Source of the DNA: Pleurotus djamor
Taxonomy: Eukaryota; Basidiomycota; Agaricomycetes; Agaricales; Pleurotaceae
Direction of reading: 5' to 3'
NCBI GenBank assembly: GCA_029747585.1
Contig: JAPEVF010001226.1
Coordinates: forward strand, 1-12,172
Length of the DNA stretch: 12,172 nucleotides
Shown piece by piece: positions 1 through 10,078 of this stretch (position 1 is its first letter; each line of letters opens with the position of its first letter). The notes under the pieces are model-generated. The model ran no database searches and was not told the origin of the DNA. It was given only the letters and a program-made list of their open reading frames with translations. Position numbers and translations under genes: made by a program.

Positions 1-3000
1 ATATGATTCGGTCACAGTTACTCCAGCCATGGATTCCTACACGTAAAACTTTGATTAGCCAGCACGACCAAGTCAGCTCATAACAGACGGACGCATGAAA
101 TGACAACCAAAATACTTTGACTCGGTTTTGACAGGTACGCCGTCAGGTCGAAGGTCTTCTTTTCCTTGAGGAGAGACGTGCTGCTAAAGGTCAGTATCTC
201 TGACCCTGTCTTGTGCTAACTGGACGCACGGAATTCGACGGTAGTCAATGAAGTCCAAATCAGTAGAGATCGCCAATACAGAGGTCATGTTAGCACCCGC
301 AGCTTTGAGCTTTTTTGATTTATGGGGTTTGCTCCACTCCGTATCGAGCCCACAATGAACAGTAAGGCAAACCTTGAGGAGGGCGCGATGAGTAAATCAT
401 CTAAAAGCCAGGAAAGCACTAACTTCAACTGGCTTCGCCCCTCGATATGTAGAGACAGATATCTCTGACAGCTTGAGTGAGTATTTCGGGAACTCTTTGA
501 GCGAGTTGATGAGATCAAGACCAAATGGAGGTCTGCGGTTGAGCAACTAGTAAGAGTAGAGTATTAGATCAATTCCAGAGGAACAACGACGAAATACAGT
601 TTCGATTCTCAGAGTATCTTGGCTCCGTAAAGAATCGATTGTAGTGACACCATGTTCTGCCAGAACCTAGAAAGAGTCAAGAGACATATCGTATGAACGT
701 TTATACAAATACCGACCTTCAATCTACACGAGGAGCTAAGCAAAGGACAGCTAGGGCAGAGTAACACTCACGATTTCTCTCCGATCTGTTCAATCTGTCT
801 GAGAACAACGGGGCGATCTTCCCAAGCTTTGGCGGATAGACAACGAAGACTTGAAGGGAATTTCAGTGTCACCGTCATCAAAGCGACTGAATACCTACAG
901 TTCCAATCCAGCTTTGATCTGAGCTCCCTGTTTCTTCGCGATGGCAGTTTCAACGATCGCTGTGAGTTCGTTCAAACTTAGGCGTTAGTATAGTAGGTGC
1001 TAGAGTAAACCGAGCCCACCTCGAGCAATACGTGAAACATGCCGAAAGATCAAAAGTGCTTCCAAGTTCGGTTGGCTATCCACACTCTTGTAGTCCGGCG
1101 AATTGAGAGATATACCACCCAAGATGGCTTGCATTAGTAAGAAAACTTTGTCTGCTGCCTTATCCAGCTTCTTGATTGTGTATCTAATGTCGTTGTGTTG
1201 TCTCAACCTGTTGAGGGGCTAAAGGATTGAGAGTATACGGTGAACGTTCGGTACAGATCAGGATAGGAAGTCAATGATCTTACCGCTTTTTCCGAGGTAC
1301 GCATCTTAATATCTGAGAACCTGGGTGGTGCGTCACAAGGGGACCATGAAGGGCGATGGCAACACCAACTTACTCTTCAGACGCGGCGAGCATTTCCATC
1401 TAGGGAACATAATGACGTGACAAGAGTTTTGGGCTCTGACAAAGTACTGACCGTTTCCCTGAAGCTAACACGTTCTGGCAGGGCCAGAATGAGTTCCATC
1501 TTTCATATGCATATCAGTTGTAAATCTTTCAGAATTCAAGCCTGATGGACCTACGGTTTTCTGGCGTATATAAAACTGTGGGAGATGATCAACGCTCAAA
1601 AATCGGCATTCTCTCAGAATAATTGGTGTAAATCACCTTGCTCATAATATCCCCATAATCAGTCGAAGCCAAACCTCCTCCTCCTCTCGAATTCCAAGCA
1701 TCATACTCCACAAGCTGTGTTTCCTGCAACCTCTCAATACTCTGCATAACCAGATCATCAACGCGTTGCTCCCAAGTCTGATCGTCTTCCTTCCCAAGGG
1801 AATAATAGTTCGGGTTTTGCTTAATTCTTTGGAAGAGGAAGGAACCACGAAGCCATGTCTTTGCGGAATCGAGGTTCGTTATGGTGCCGAGTGCGATTTC
1901 GGAGTTGAGGTGTTCTGAGAGGTTGGAGTGGAGGCTGCTCTCGAGGACTGTTTGACCTTGAGCTAGGGCACGGTATTTGTCCTCGAGTTCGGTCTCACAC
2001 AAGATGATTGCGATCCCATCTTTGTCTGGAACGAAGGTCAGTAGATGTGGCAATCGTCGATAGTGAGAAGCGTACCAAATTGTGGGCGGCCCTGATAGGT
2101 GGTGGTTCATATGCTTAGAGTATATAGACGAAGGATGAAAAGGAATGAACTTACTGCACGACCGAGCATCTGCATAATATCCAGATCGCTATACTCGACA
2201 GCCATGTTGTTCTGGAAAGTTTGCACCCCCCTGATCACAACCATATGTGCGGCTGGTACATCCACGTCAGTAATCGTGCATAGTGACACGAGACGTGGGT
2301 ACTCACGAAGGTTAACTCCAACGGCGAGGGTCTGAAATTAATAAGTAACGCAGTCAACAGAGAGGGGATTTCAGAGAGACTCAACCGAAGTAGCTACGAC
2401 GAGCCGAAGAATCTTTTTGATATAGAGGTCTTCAATGGCTCGACGATCATCGAGGTTCAACCCAGCGTGATGGATGCCAATACCAGCGGCGGCGAGTTCT
2501 ATTATTTAAACGATGGGTGATCAAGTACAGGTGGCGGAAGAAGTTATTTGGTCGCTTACCTGCAAGTCTTTGGTCATGAAAAACATGGTCAATTCTGAGG
2601 AAAAGATGAACAATGATCGACTAAAAGGCTTGGTCGGAGGAAGCGTACCGCGGAGGACGGGTCCAAGGCACATTCTCCCTCTTAGTTTCAGCATCAACGT
2701 AGCACTTGAGTAAGTGCTGGCCAGTCGCAAGGACACCTATGTAAGACAGGATAAGTGAACGAAAAACACACGGAAGAACAAGACGTCTGACCACTTCGAG
2801 TCGAAACAAAGATGAGCATCGGTTTCCCGACCGAATGTTTCAAGAGCAGTGGAAACAACCGATAATCAAGGTTCTTATTGAACGCAAATTCGTTCTGGCC
2901 TTTCCCTCGATGGACTCCGTACACATAGCGTGTCAGCTTGCAAGGCCGAAAATCTTCTCCGAACTGAGGGAAATATGAGCATCATCGAGAGGCATGGGAG

Positions 3001-4753
3001 ACGGGGCGACAAACCTCATATACACGAGCGGGGCCACTGCGTTGCTCGTTGCCGATCCAATTTGCGATGTCTTGGATGTTTGGCACGGTAGCGGAGACGA
3101 GGACGAAGCGGACGTTGGTCCCATTGCGCTTCATTCGCGAGACGATGACCTCTAGAGTACTACCTCGATTTTCGTTTAGGATATGAACCTTGAAAGATGG
3201 ATGAGACAGTCAAAATTTCCGTTTGGTCTGAAAATACAAACCTCATCCACAAGGAAGAGCTGGATGGTCGAAAGTGTTTGACCATGGTCCTTCCTGTCAT
3301 CAGAAAATCAACGTGGAGTCGGAAACGAGGGAATGGGAAGGATACCAATTTCGAGTCACACTATCCCACTTCTCGGGCTTATCCTGCTGTTAGCTACGTT
3401 GAGGATGGTAGGTCAGACAGTTTACCGTAGTTATGCTAGATGAGAAAGTCTATAAAATGTCGGGGGAAGGAGTCGGTAGAGCTCACATGATAGACGCATT
3501 CTTAGCATCTCCCCAAACACCTTTACCGAAGTGGATTGTATCACCCGTCAGTTCAGAACCTATCACGGCGTAAGAGGGAGGTATGATGGGTAATTGGGGA
3601 ACTCACACTTGATTCCCATTGGTTCGAACTTGGCCGACCAGTCTCTGAATCGTTCCGAGCATAGTGCCTGCGATGGGTTTCATTGAGCCGAGAGTGTAAG
3701 AGTCGTAATATGTAGTCAAACCTTCGTAGGAGAGACATATACACATTTGAATTGTTGACGCTCCGCTGAAGGTTGCTTCAACATTCGTATGATCGCAAGT
3801 TCGAAGAGCACTGTCTTTCCACTTCCGGTTGGTGCTGTATATGCGTATTGATCGTGTCGTGTACTTTTCGAGAAGATTGAGTAGGTTACCGCTTATGACC
3901 TGGCCGGCGCTGTTAGTTCAGACCTTTTTAGGTGGAAATAATAAGGCGTACCAGGTTGTTGGCACCGTGGACCACCTATGGTACGAGCAGAATCAACGAT
4001 GAGTCAAACGCGAATGAGATCGGGCAACGAACATCGTCGAAGCACGAGGACTGCACGGCATTGAATACTCCAAACTTGAAGAGTGATCGGTACACGTCCG
4101 CTAGTTTGAGCGCATACAATTAAGTTGCTCTGCCAATGCTCGACTGAACTACTCACGAAGCTCAGAAACAGGGCGAAGGCGTATCCCGTGCGGCGAACGA
4201 TCATCAGCTGTAGTTCTCCCATGCCGTGGATCATGCGAGTAGCTGGTTTCAGCATACGGATTGTCATGGGCGGAGAAATCCTCTTGAAGTTGCCTCGGAG
4301 GTTCATTAGCCTGTGACTGCTTTCCTCGCAGCCAAGGAGATTGACGAGGTTGCGAGACTGCATTCTGCCTCAGCGAGGTGCCAGTAAACTGAAAATTTCG
4401 AGGGTAGCCTTGAGATGAGGTAGGGAGAGCGGGTGCATATGCTGGTGAAGCTGGGTGAGTATCGTGAGGTTCATCGTAATATGAGTACACGTCGTGTCCA
4501 TGAGTAGGGTGAGCATTTGAATCGTAGTGAGGCGCATATGCCTGGCGCTGCGATCCATACATGTGTGAAGGCGAAGGAGACGAAGGGTACACTTTGCAAC
4601 ATGGTTACTTCCAAGGCCCAACATCAGGACGATTTGCATACTCATCTGGTCAGAATCGTCGCCAAAGTCGGCTAGCCCATTTCCAGCTGGATAGTATTTG
4701 CTAACTGGACTTTCGTCGTACCCAGATGCTGCGTGCGATTCTTGGGGATACAT
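1..4753 (-). CDS. MER3: MER3/HFM1-type meiotic ATP-dependent DNA helicase, 3' end beyond window
   Basis: Ski2-like superfamily 2 helicase of the Mer3/Hfm1 class, which in other eukaryotes unwinds recombination intermediates and promotes crossovers in meiotic nuclei. The spliced model reads 1013 in-frame codons before the window edge. Residues 1-170 are rich in His, Pro, Ser and Tyr and look disordered. The family block LRPVSELPDVYRSLFKFG (about 176-193) follows, then motif I APTGSGKT (217-224), PEKWDS (303-308), DEVH box (329-332), SAT (362-364), HHAGL (496-500), TLAVGVNLP (525-533) and motif VI LGRAGRPQFD (562-571). A winged-helix part with HLNSEIALGTITNLDSAKTW fits Mer3/Hfm1 better than Brr2 or Slh1. 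The Sec63-like part (about 700 on) includes WEDRPVVLRQIEQIGEKS and NRRPPFG. There is only one helicase cassette, unlike Brr2. The ATG at 4753 is preferred because a 50-nt intron (4592..4641) joins it in frame to exon 2; its -3 base is not a purine, so the start is less certain than the core. The C terminus is missing from the window. Confidence 0.95.
1..4753 (-). other. MER3: Splice model of the MER3 gene (33 exons in window)
   Basis: Exons in transcription order: 4642-4753, 4157-4591, 4033-4100, 3952-3975, 3890-3899, 3722-3834, 3607-3667, 3487-3559, 3426-3435, 3346-3377, 3242-3293, 3015-3188, 2792-2963, 2649-2736, 2560-2594, 2386-2498, 2307-2331, 2155-2252, 2076-2091, 1637-2025, 1555-1575, 1452-1499, 1374-1399, 1284-1320, 1020-1218, 899-959, 772-849, 717-723, 598-666, 424-546, 230-372, 93-183, <1-36. 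All 32 introns are GT-AG and 46-65 nt long. Phases agree at every junction and the exon total (3039 nt) is a multiple of three. I chose junctions by hand so that family motifs stay continuous. Least certain are the last intron (37..92, donor GTCCGT), the intron at 667..716 (donor GTCGGT) and the intron at 1219..1283. Confidence 0.85.
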
Positions 4754-4916
4754 TGATGGTGATGGTGGAAGGCAAGGGGGTTTCGCAGGGGTTGACGCGA
4801 AGTAAGTGTATCACGTGCAATACATCACGCTGATGTGACGGTGTGACATAGCGCGTTTCGATAGGCCTGAAAGCCACAATTTTGAGCCTTTCAATACAGC
4901 TTCTTCACCCTACACG
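4754..4916. promoter_or_regulatory. Shared head-to-head promoter gap between MER3 and CKS1
   Basis: Only 163 bp separate the two start codons, so both 5' leaders and core promoters must fit here, or extend into the neighbouring gene. Visible candidate sites are a palindromic E-box CACGTG at 4812-4817 and two ACGCG cores, one forward at 4795-4799 and one on the minus strand at 4852-4856. ACGCG is the core of the MCB element that drives G1/S genes in ascomycete yeasts; whether the same factor acts here is inference. I see no clear TATA box. Confidence 0.5.
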
Positions 4917-5367
4917 ATGACAACGGCCGCAGTGCAGAGCGTGCAAAGTAAACTCGAAGAGTACATCGACAAGTGAGTCTGGGCAGCGTAGGAAATGGCG
5001 TCGTGACTCACTGGATTGCAGGATTCACTATTCTGATCGATACTCTGACGACATCTACGAGTATCGGCATGTCATCCTCCCCAAGCCGCTTCTGAAGATG
5101 ATTCCCAAGAACTACTTCAATCCTGATGATTCGGGGACGCTGCGGATTCTGAAGGAGGCGGAATGGCGAGGGATTGGGATCACGCAGAGTCTTGGGTGGG
5201 AGCATTACGAGGTGCATGGTGAGTGGCTCTCCGTCGCCAGTGTAGGTCCCTTTGCGATTGCTAGCATTCTCTCCCTCACCCCCACAGCGCCCGAGCCCCA
5301 CGTCCTGCTGTTCCGCCGTCGCAAGGACTACATTCCGCCGCAGCACGCCCAGACCCGACGCAAGTGA
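4917..5367 (+). CDS. CKS1: Cyclin-dependent kinase regulatory subunit CKS1
   Basis: Small Cdk-binding adaptor (Cks1/Suc1 family) that docks phosphorylated substrates onto cyclin-Cdk complexes in the nucleus and cytoplasm. Three exons, 4917-4972, 5022-5218 and 5288-5367, encode 110 residues; the introns are 49 and 69 nt. The whole Cks fold is visible: HYSDRYSDD (21-29), [10 protein letters not shown] (31-40), [17 protein letters not shown] (66-82), the HAPEPH hinge of the beta-strand swap (84-89) and LLFRRR (91-96). Family anion-pocket positions appear kept as Arg25, Arg34, Ser75, Trp78 and an Arg at 94/95. The N terminus is a short extension of about 18 residues, and the C terminus ends in a basic tail without the long polyglutamine tract of the budding-yeast protein. 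The start ATG has A at -3. It lies head-to-head with MER3. Confidence 0.97.
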
Positions 5368-5715
5368 CCCGTGCCCATTGTCGTTCCCGGTTTCCCTGCT
5401 ATAGGCATTCTTCATTGTTCATCGTCTGCTTTCTTATTGTTGTAAATTGCACCAGCACACGTTTCCAGAGCTACTTACTTATCGTAATCGTGTCCACTTT
5501 TTCCAAGTCTTTGCCCCAAATAGTAATCAAAGCCAAATTGTCTCATCTTCTTTACCACAACCCTCGCTTTGGGCATCTTCGGAAGCACCTCGCGCTCCAA
5601 GCTTTTTCGGGTACCCTGCCAGCAGAACTTAAGCTTCGGTGGATCGGAAGTGACTGCGCGGGTACGACATTTTGGCGCCACACTTGAACTTGAAGGCGTC
5701 TTGTGCTAAGCCCGC
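5368..5715. other. Intergenic region, CKS1 3' end to M16 protease 5' end
   Basis: This 348-bp stretch must hold the 3' untranslated region of CKS1 and the promoter and leader of the downstream protease, which lies on the same strand. Open frames here show no recognisable protein and no coherent splice pattern. One E2F-like palindromic string, TTTGGCGCCA, lies at 5671-5680, 36 bases before the protease start. No RNA gene is apparent. Confidence 0.6.
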
Positions 5716-5814
5716 ATGTTCAGTTCTTGCCTTATTGTCGCAAGAGCCCCATTATTCGCCCGTTCACGGCTCAAGACATCTTTCCGACCCACCCTAGCCT
5801 TGCTCCGCTCAACG
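5716..5814 (+). other. Putative mitochondrial presequence with alternative start
   Basis: The first 33 codons of the protease contain six basic residues (Arg10, Arg16, Arg18, Lys20, Arg24, Arg31) and no acidic ones, interspersed with hydrophobic and hydroxyl residues, as in a matrix-targeting presequence. A second in-frame ATG at 5815-5817 (Met34) begins the part that precedes the conserved M16 region. The first ATG has a poor context (C at -3, T at +4); the second has A at -3 and G at +4. Leaky scanning could therefore give a mitochondrial and a cytosolic form, as described for Met1 and Met42 of human IDE. Confidence 0.65.
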
Positions 5815-8800
5815 ATGGCATCTGTCGCCCACTCTCCGAACGATTGGGCCTCGTTTGCTCCTTCAGATGTGTCGGTCCCACCGTATTCCATCTACACCAA
5901 GCCCATCCAGAAGTCAGAATCAGACAAGAGGGATTACAGGGTCATCCAGCTCGGGAACGGACTGCAGGCGACGTTGATTCACGATGCAAATGCTGACAAG
6001 GCTGCCGCGAGCTTGGATGTCGCAGTCGGCCACTTATACGACCCGGTACGTTTGTAGATCGTGAGTTACGCACTGATACCATCTAACCTGTAATCAGGAT
6101 GATATGCCTGGTCTTGCGCATTTTTGCGAGCACCTTCTGTTCATGGTACAGCCATCAACCATGCAATCTTGCGAGTTTAGTCATTATCTAACTGTGCGAT
6201 GCTCCAGGGAACTGAATTGTATCCAAAGGAAAACGAGTACTCAGAGGTACGATACATCCCCATAGTATAGTCTACCTAACTAACCAGGCCCATTCAGTTC
6301 CTCGCGAAAAACAACGGAGGTTCCAATGCGTACACCTCTACATCCAACACCAACTACTATTTCAGCGTCGCTACCCCAGCTTTAGCACCCGCACTCGCCC
6401 GTTTCGCCGCTTTCTTCCACTGTCCTCTATTCTCCCCATCCTGCACATCCCGAGAACTCAATGCCGTCGACTCCGAGCACAAGAAGAACCACCAAGCCGA
6501 TATGTGGCGTATCTTCCAGCTTAACAAACACCTCAGCCGTCCCGGCCACGTCTGGAGTAAATTTGGCAGTGGCAACAGAGAAAGCTTGTCCCAAGCCGGA
6601 CGCGATCTCAAAGCAAAAGGTCGTCTAACGAACGGGAACTCGAGTCGTGTGGATTCCGCTGTATCCAGTGTGGTCACGAGTCCGATTCCTTCAAGGATCG
6701 GGTCTCCCGCGCCCTCTGTCGCTTCTTCGGGAAGCGAATCAGAAGCTGATGGCGGCGCTATCGGGAGGGAAACGCGACGAAGGTTAATTGAATGGTGGTC
6801 GAAAGAGTATTGCGCCAGCCGGATGCGGCTATGTCTTATTGGAAGCGGTGAGCTTGTATCGAAGTGCTTCTTCATGTCGGTCATCCTCATCGATTTCTAT
6901 CAGAATCTCTCGATGATCTGTCGAATCTCGCGTCTAAACTGTTCTCCCCTATACCCAATCGCGGTCGTGATCCTCTCCCAATGATCACGGAGCATCCCTT
7001 TGGAGAGAATGAGAGCGGTGTAAGTTCCCTTCGCGTAAATCACGTACGCACAGAATGCTCAGACAAGAGTTATTCAGACTCTGGTGTCTGTCCAGACGAT
7101 TATGTCTTTCCATGCCGTCGAGATCTCCTTCCCTCTGGAGTACCAACCACCTCACTGGCGACACAAACCCGCTAACTTCATCAGCCATCTCGTCGGACAT
7201 GAAGGACCAGGTTCATTACACTCATACTTGAAAGACAAGGGCTGGATCACCGCACTCAGCTGTGGTCCTCAAAACCTCGCTCGAGGCTTCGCAATGTTCA
7301 AAGTCACAATCCATCTCACCGAGGAAGGCTTCCGTATGCCCCCATATATTTCTCTCGCCTCGTTTCATTGTTAATGTTAAAACCTATCTTTCTCAGAAAA
7401 CAACCGCGACGTCATACTCGCCACCTTCAAATACCTCTCTCTCCTCCGCTCCTCTGAATTCCCGGTCTGGTATCAACGCGAAACCTCCATCCTCTCCCAT
7501 ACACGATTCCGGTTCGCGGAAAAGCGTCGGCCGGATGATTACGCTGTTTGGGTTTCTGAGCATATGGCGTGGCCGATTCCTCGTGAGTGGATTATTGCGG
7601 GGCCACAGTTGACTTGGGAGTGGGATGAGGGGAAAGGGAAGGATGAGGTGAAGATGAGGGAGATTTTGGAGGGGTTGAGAGTGGATCGGGGGCGTGCGGT
7701 GCTTATGGCGAAGGGAGAGGAGTTTGAGAAGGTGAAGCCTGGGATGAGTTGGAGTAAGGAGCCGTGGTATGGGACGGAGTATGCTGTTCAGAGGTTTGAT
7801 GAGAGCTTCATTCGCGAGGTGAGTGTATATCGCTCTATTGAGGAGTCGCCCCTAACCGCCTACCTTTTTAGGCGGAGGCTCCCAATGACATCGCTCAACT
7901 GCATCTTCCTGGTCCTAACGAGTTTATCCCAACGAACTTGGAGGTCGAGAAGCGTGACGTTAAGGAGGTTTGTGTTCATCATTTTTATTATTTTGGTACT
8001 CGTTAACTCAGAGGGACTTGATAGCCGTTGAACCGACCCCTCCTCATCCGAGAGACCTCACTTTCGACGCTATGGCACAAGAAGGATGATAAATTCTTCG
8101 TTCCAAAGGCTCACGTTGTCATTGATATGCGAAGGTCAGTCTCATATACTCATTAACACCACCTATACAGTTACTGAATTTTCTTGCGTAGCCCCATCGC
8201 CAACTCGTCCCCGAAGGCAGCCGTCCTAACCAAGTGCGTTAATCTTCGATCGAAAATCCTTCGATGATTGTTGATAATTCTCAGGTTATTCGCTGATCTC
8301 GTTACGGATTCGTTGACCGAGTTCTCGTACGATGCCGAGCTAGCAGGCCTCACATACAGCTGTGTATCGCACACCGGAGGTCTTTACATCGCGTTGACCG
8401 GGTACAACGACAAGATGTCGGTGCTCGTGCACCACGTTTTGGAAAAAGTGAAGACCCTTGTCGTAGATCCTGAGCGGTTTGCTGTTATGAAAGCCGAGGT
8501 CGGTTGTCGCCCGTTTGACGTCGACTGGATTACGCATTTACTGACCTGCTTTGTTTTTGTGAAGGCGAAGCGAAGATGGGAGAATTTCTTCTTGGATCAA
8601 TCTTATCAGCTTTCAGAGTATAACGCGCGGTATCTACTCACCAAACAACAGTGGACGCATCGCGAGAAGCTTGCTGAACTACCATGTAAGCTCATCTCCT
8701 GAAATCTGATGCCTCCAAAGAGATACTCATAGTCGATGCTCTAAATCTAGCCACTACGACCGAGGAACTTCAACAACACATACAGTCCCTGTTATCGGAC

Positions 8801-10078
8801 GCATACCTCCATATTTTCGTTGCTGGTAACATCTACAAAGAGGTTCGTCAAAGTATTCCTCTCAAAATACCGTGTCTAAAGTCTTGCAAATAGGAAGCTG
8901 TGAGGATCGCTGACATGGCCGAGAAAAATTTGAAGCCAACATCCGCGCCTCGCACGTCGCTCATCGACCAGTCCCTGGTTCTACCTCGTCGTACGTGCAG
9001 ATTGATCCCATGTAGTTCATGACTTAAACTTCCCCTCTCCACAGCTTCAAACCACACCTGGGTTTCCACAATCCCCAACCCCAACCAACCCAACTCATCC
9101 TTAACCTACCTCCTCACCTTTGGTCCCATAACCGACCAACGTCTCCGCGTCGTCTCGGCCCTCCTCTCCCAAATCCTCAGCGAACCCGCCTTCAACGTCC
9201 TCCGCACCAAAGAACAACTCGGGTACATCGTCTTCTGCTCTCAATGGCTACCCTCTGGGTCCGCACAGAAGGGGTTGAGGATAACGGTGCAGAGTGAGAA
9301 GTTACCGGGGTATTTGGAGGGACGGGTGGAGGCGTTTTTGGATGGGATGAAGGGGACGATTGAGGAGATGCCGGAGGAACAGTTTGAGGAGCAGAAGAAG
9401 GGGTTGGAGAGGAAGTGGTTGGAGGCGGATAAGAATCTTGCGGAGGAGGCTGGGAGGTATCTTGTACATATCGGGACGGGGCATCTTGATTTCTTGAGGA
9501 GTACGTTTGTTGTTTTCGTTGGTTTTTTGGATTTGGAGGCGGGGACTGATTGTCTGATTTGAACAGACCATAATGACGCTGAAGTCCTGCGCGACGTTAC
9601 TAAGAGCGAGGTGCTCGCTTTGTTCATGTCGCATGTCCACCCATCGTCACCCTCTCGCGCGAAGCTCTCAGTGCACATGCGTTCACAAAAGCCTCGACCA
9701 CCCAAAGTCAGTTTGGCTGCAGCCCAGGCATTCGAAGTCCTCGCACTGAACGCTGGTGTCCCTGCTGACGAAGCGAGTTCATGGAAAGAGGCTCTCAGCG
9801 AAGACGCCTCCCCCATCTCATCCGCCGATTTCGAAAAACACTGGGTTGGTGTATTTACTAAACTCGCGACGCCCATCCCCCAAGCCAATACGCAGGAGTT
9901 GGTGGGTGAGATGCAGGCACTTTCGAAGCGATATCCTGTTGAAGGCGAGGATGAGGATTTGCCGAGGCCTGGTGTGACGTATTTCGAGGATGTTGGGGTG
10001 TTTAAGAGATCTTTGGAGGTTGCGCCTGATCCTGGGGCTATGGTGGAATGGAACGATCTATCTGCACCGAAGTTGTAA
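5716..10078 (+). CDS. STE23: Insulin-degrading enzyme / Ste23-type M16 zinc metallopeptidase
   Basis: Large zinc endopeptidase of family M16A that degrades peptides inside a closed chamber; yeast Ste23 also helps trim the a-factor mating pheromone. Sixteen exons: 5716-6045, 6098-6145, 6208-6246, 6298-6847, 6904-7019, 7078-7333, 7397-7818, 7872-7967, 8025-8134, 8192-8233, 8285-8498, 8565-8685, 8751-8842, 8894-8990, 9045-9500, 9567-10078. They give 1166 residues, against about 1020 for human IDE and yeast Ste23. The inverted zinc motif HFCEH is at 118-122, and the third ligand is Glu199 in NAVDSEHKKN, 77 residues after His122 as in human IDE. GHEGPGSL (401-408) marks the exosite region; LRTKEQLGYIVF (897-908) and GLR...QSEK (921-930) mark the C-terminal half. 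Extra length is a presequence-like N terminus (1-33) and a Ser-rich insertion (about 247-298). The exon 12 acceptor (8564) could alternatively lie six bases downstream. Confidence 0.96.

Noticed and set aside
4370..4753. A 127-residue frame on the minus strand starting at the MER3 ATG and reading straight through
   Set aside because: It is exon 1 plus unspliced intron 1 and a wrong frame of exon 2. Removing the 50-nt intron 4592..4641 joins the N terminus to the frame that leads into the conserved helicase.
1..4753. Interpretation of the minus-strand helicase as Brr2, Slh1/ASCC3 or Ski2
   Set aside because: There is a single cassette, and the LRPVSELPDVYRSLFKFG lead-in, PEKWDS and HLNSEIALGTITNLDSAKTW strings fit Mer3/Hfm1 best. 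A profile search against SF2 subfamilies would settle it.
5475..5681. Minus-strand 68-residue basic frame in the intergenic region before the protease
   Set aside because: It begins at a GTG rather than an ATG, shows no recognisable motif and has no splice partners that extend it. It is probably a chance frame.
6357..6890. 177-residue minus-strand frame opposite protease exon 4
   Set aside because: The sense strand encodes the conserved NAVDSEHKKN zinc-ligand region, so the antisense frame is a shadow.
9241..9888. Long (215-residue) minus-strand frame opposite the last protease exons
   Set aside because: It mirrors strongly biased codons of the sense-strand M16 exons and crosses the real intron 9501..9566. 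It has no known motif.
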